Shown: positions 63,876-64,000 of the stretch, in pieces | Numbering within the stretch: the stretch's first letter is position 1 | How the letters are laid out: the number at the start of each line of letters is the position of its first letter | IMG/VR virus record: IMGVR_UViG_3300027541_000009 | Location: 1-64,000 of that record | DNA: 64,000 nucleotides | Direction: 5' to 3' (one strand) | Origin: a virus | Position numbers and translations under genes: made by a program | Notes under the pieces: generated by a model | Seen by the model: only the letters and a program-made list of their open reading frames with translations | Database searches by the model: none | Told to the model about the DNA's origin: nothing

Positions 63876-64000
63876 ATGAAATCATATTCAGAACTAAGTA
63901 AAATTTTTGAGCAATTAAAAGATTACAAATCTCCAGAAAATATTGCTAAAAAGCATAATGTTCTACTGTCTCTCATTAAACAGCAATTAAAAATTGGAAA
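63876..64000 (+). CDS. Partial protein, DUF5661-like start
   Basis: The 41 visible residues (MKSYSELSKIFEQLKDYK, then PENIAKKHNVLLSLIKQQLK) end at the window edge. The A-K-K-H-N/K-V...I-x-x-Q-L-K pattern resembles the DUF5661 opening found in phage proteins. Late-like GATAAATA lies at 63856-63863. Confidence 0.5.
   Translation, partial: MKSYSELSKIFEQLKDYKSPENIAKKHNVLLSLIKQQLKIG

Overview
The window looks like part of the genome of a T4-like myovirus that infects a marine cyanobacterium. The evidence is AT-rich DNA, nearly every gene on the + strand with 4-base overlaps, T4-type late promoter motifs (TATAAATA and close variants) upstream of structural genes, and a contiguous T4 order of gp25, gp6, giant baseplate proteins, gp8, gp13, gp14, gp15 and gp16. 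A speD gene, a frequent cyanophage passenger, sits just upstream of that block. No photosynthesis gene is present, so the host assignment is an inference.

Layout. 1-6.9 kb: a tightly coupled run of small unknown genes, interrupted at 2.6-3.5 kb by a GIY-YIG homing endonuclease with its own late promoter. 7.0-10.3 kb: the most unusual part, a four-gene ubiquitin-like cassette. It holds an 86-aa beta-grasp protein ending in Lys-Gly, a JAB/JAMM isopeptidase with a complete metal-binding motif, a cysteine-rich protein with a C-W-G motif, and a ThiF/E1-like adenylating enzyme. Its closest parallel known to me is the bacterial PRTRC (ParB-related, ThiF-related) cassette, here without ParB. 10.4-29 kb: about 60 small early-type genes with three tRNAs, two HNH nucleases, a metallophosphoesterase, a DEAH helicase, a possible PD-(D/E)XK nuclease and DUF2786 and DUF6011 proteins. 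29.05-30.54 kb: two long non-coding stretches around one 47-aa gene, holding 21-bp tandem repeats, five exact cyanobacterial-type DnaA boxes (TTTTCCACA) and an array of TTCGT repeats with promoter-like sites; this is a candidate replication origin. 30.5-33.2 kb: a glycosyltransferase, a basic 44-aa protein, a 199-aa unknown and speD. 33.2-64 kb: virion structural genes, including giant proteins of 2590, 1614 and 2493 residues.

Control. Early-type genes are read from about twenty sigma70-like promoters with an extended -10 (TGnTATAAT-like). At 19 of them a palindrome or half-palindrome (TGTGCCACTT...AAGTGGCACA) lies at a fixed position, centred 52-55 bases before the predicted start site. Further short inverted repeats, whose sequences differ but whose symmetry is kept, flank the -10. 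Structural genes and both endonucleases that interrupt gene runs carry late motifs about 30 bp ahead of the start codon.

Limits. All names rest on reading motifs, gene order and recalled family features; no database search was run. Most small proteins have no recognisable function and are described as such. Start codons were chosen by overlap with the upstream gene, a Shine-Dalgarno-like sequence or promoter position.
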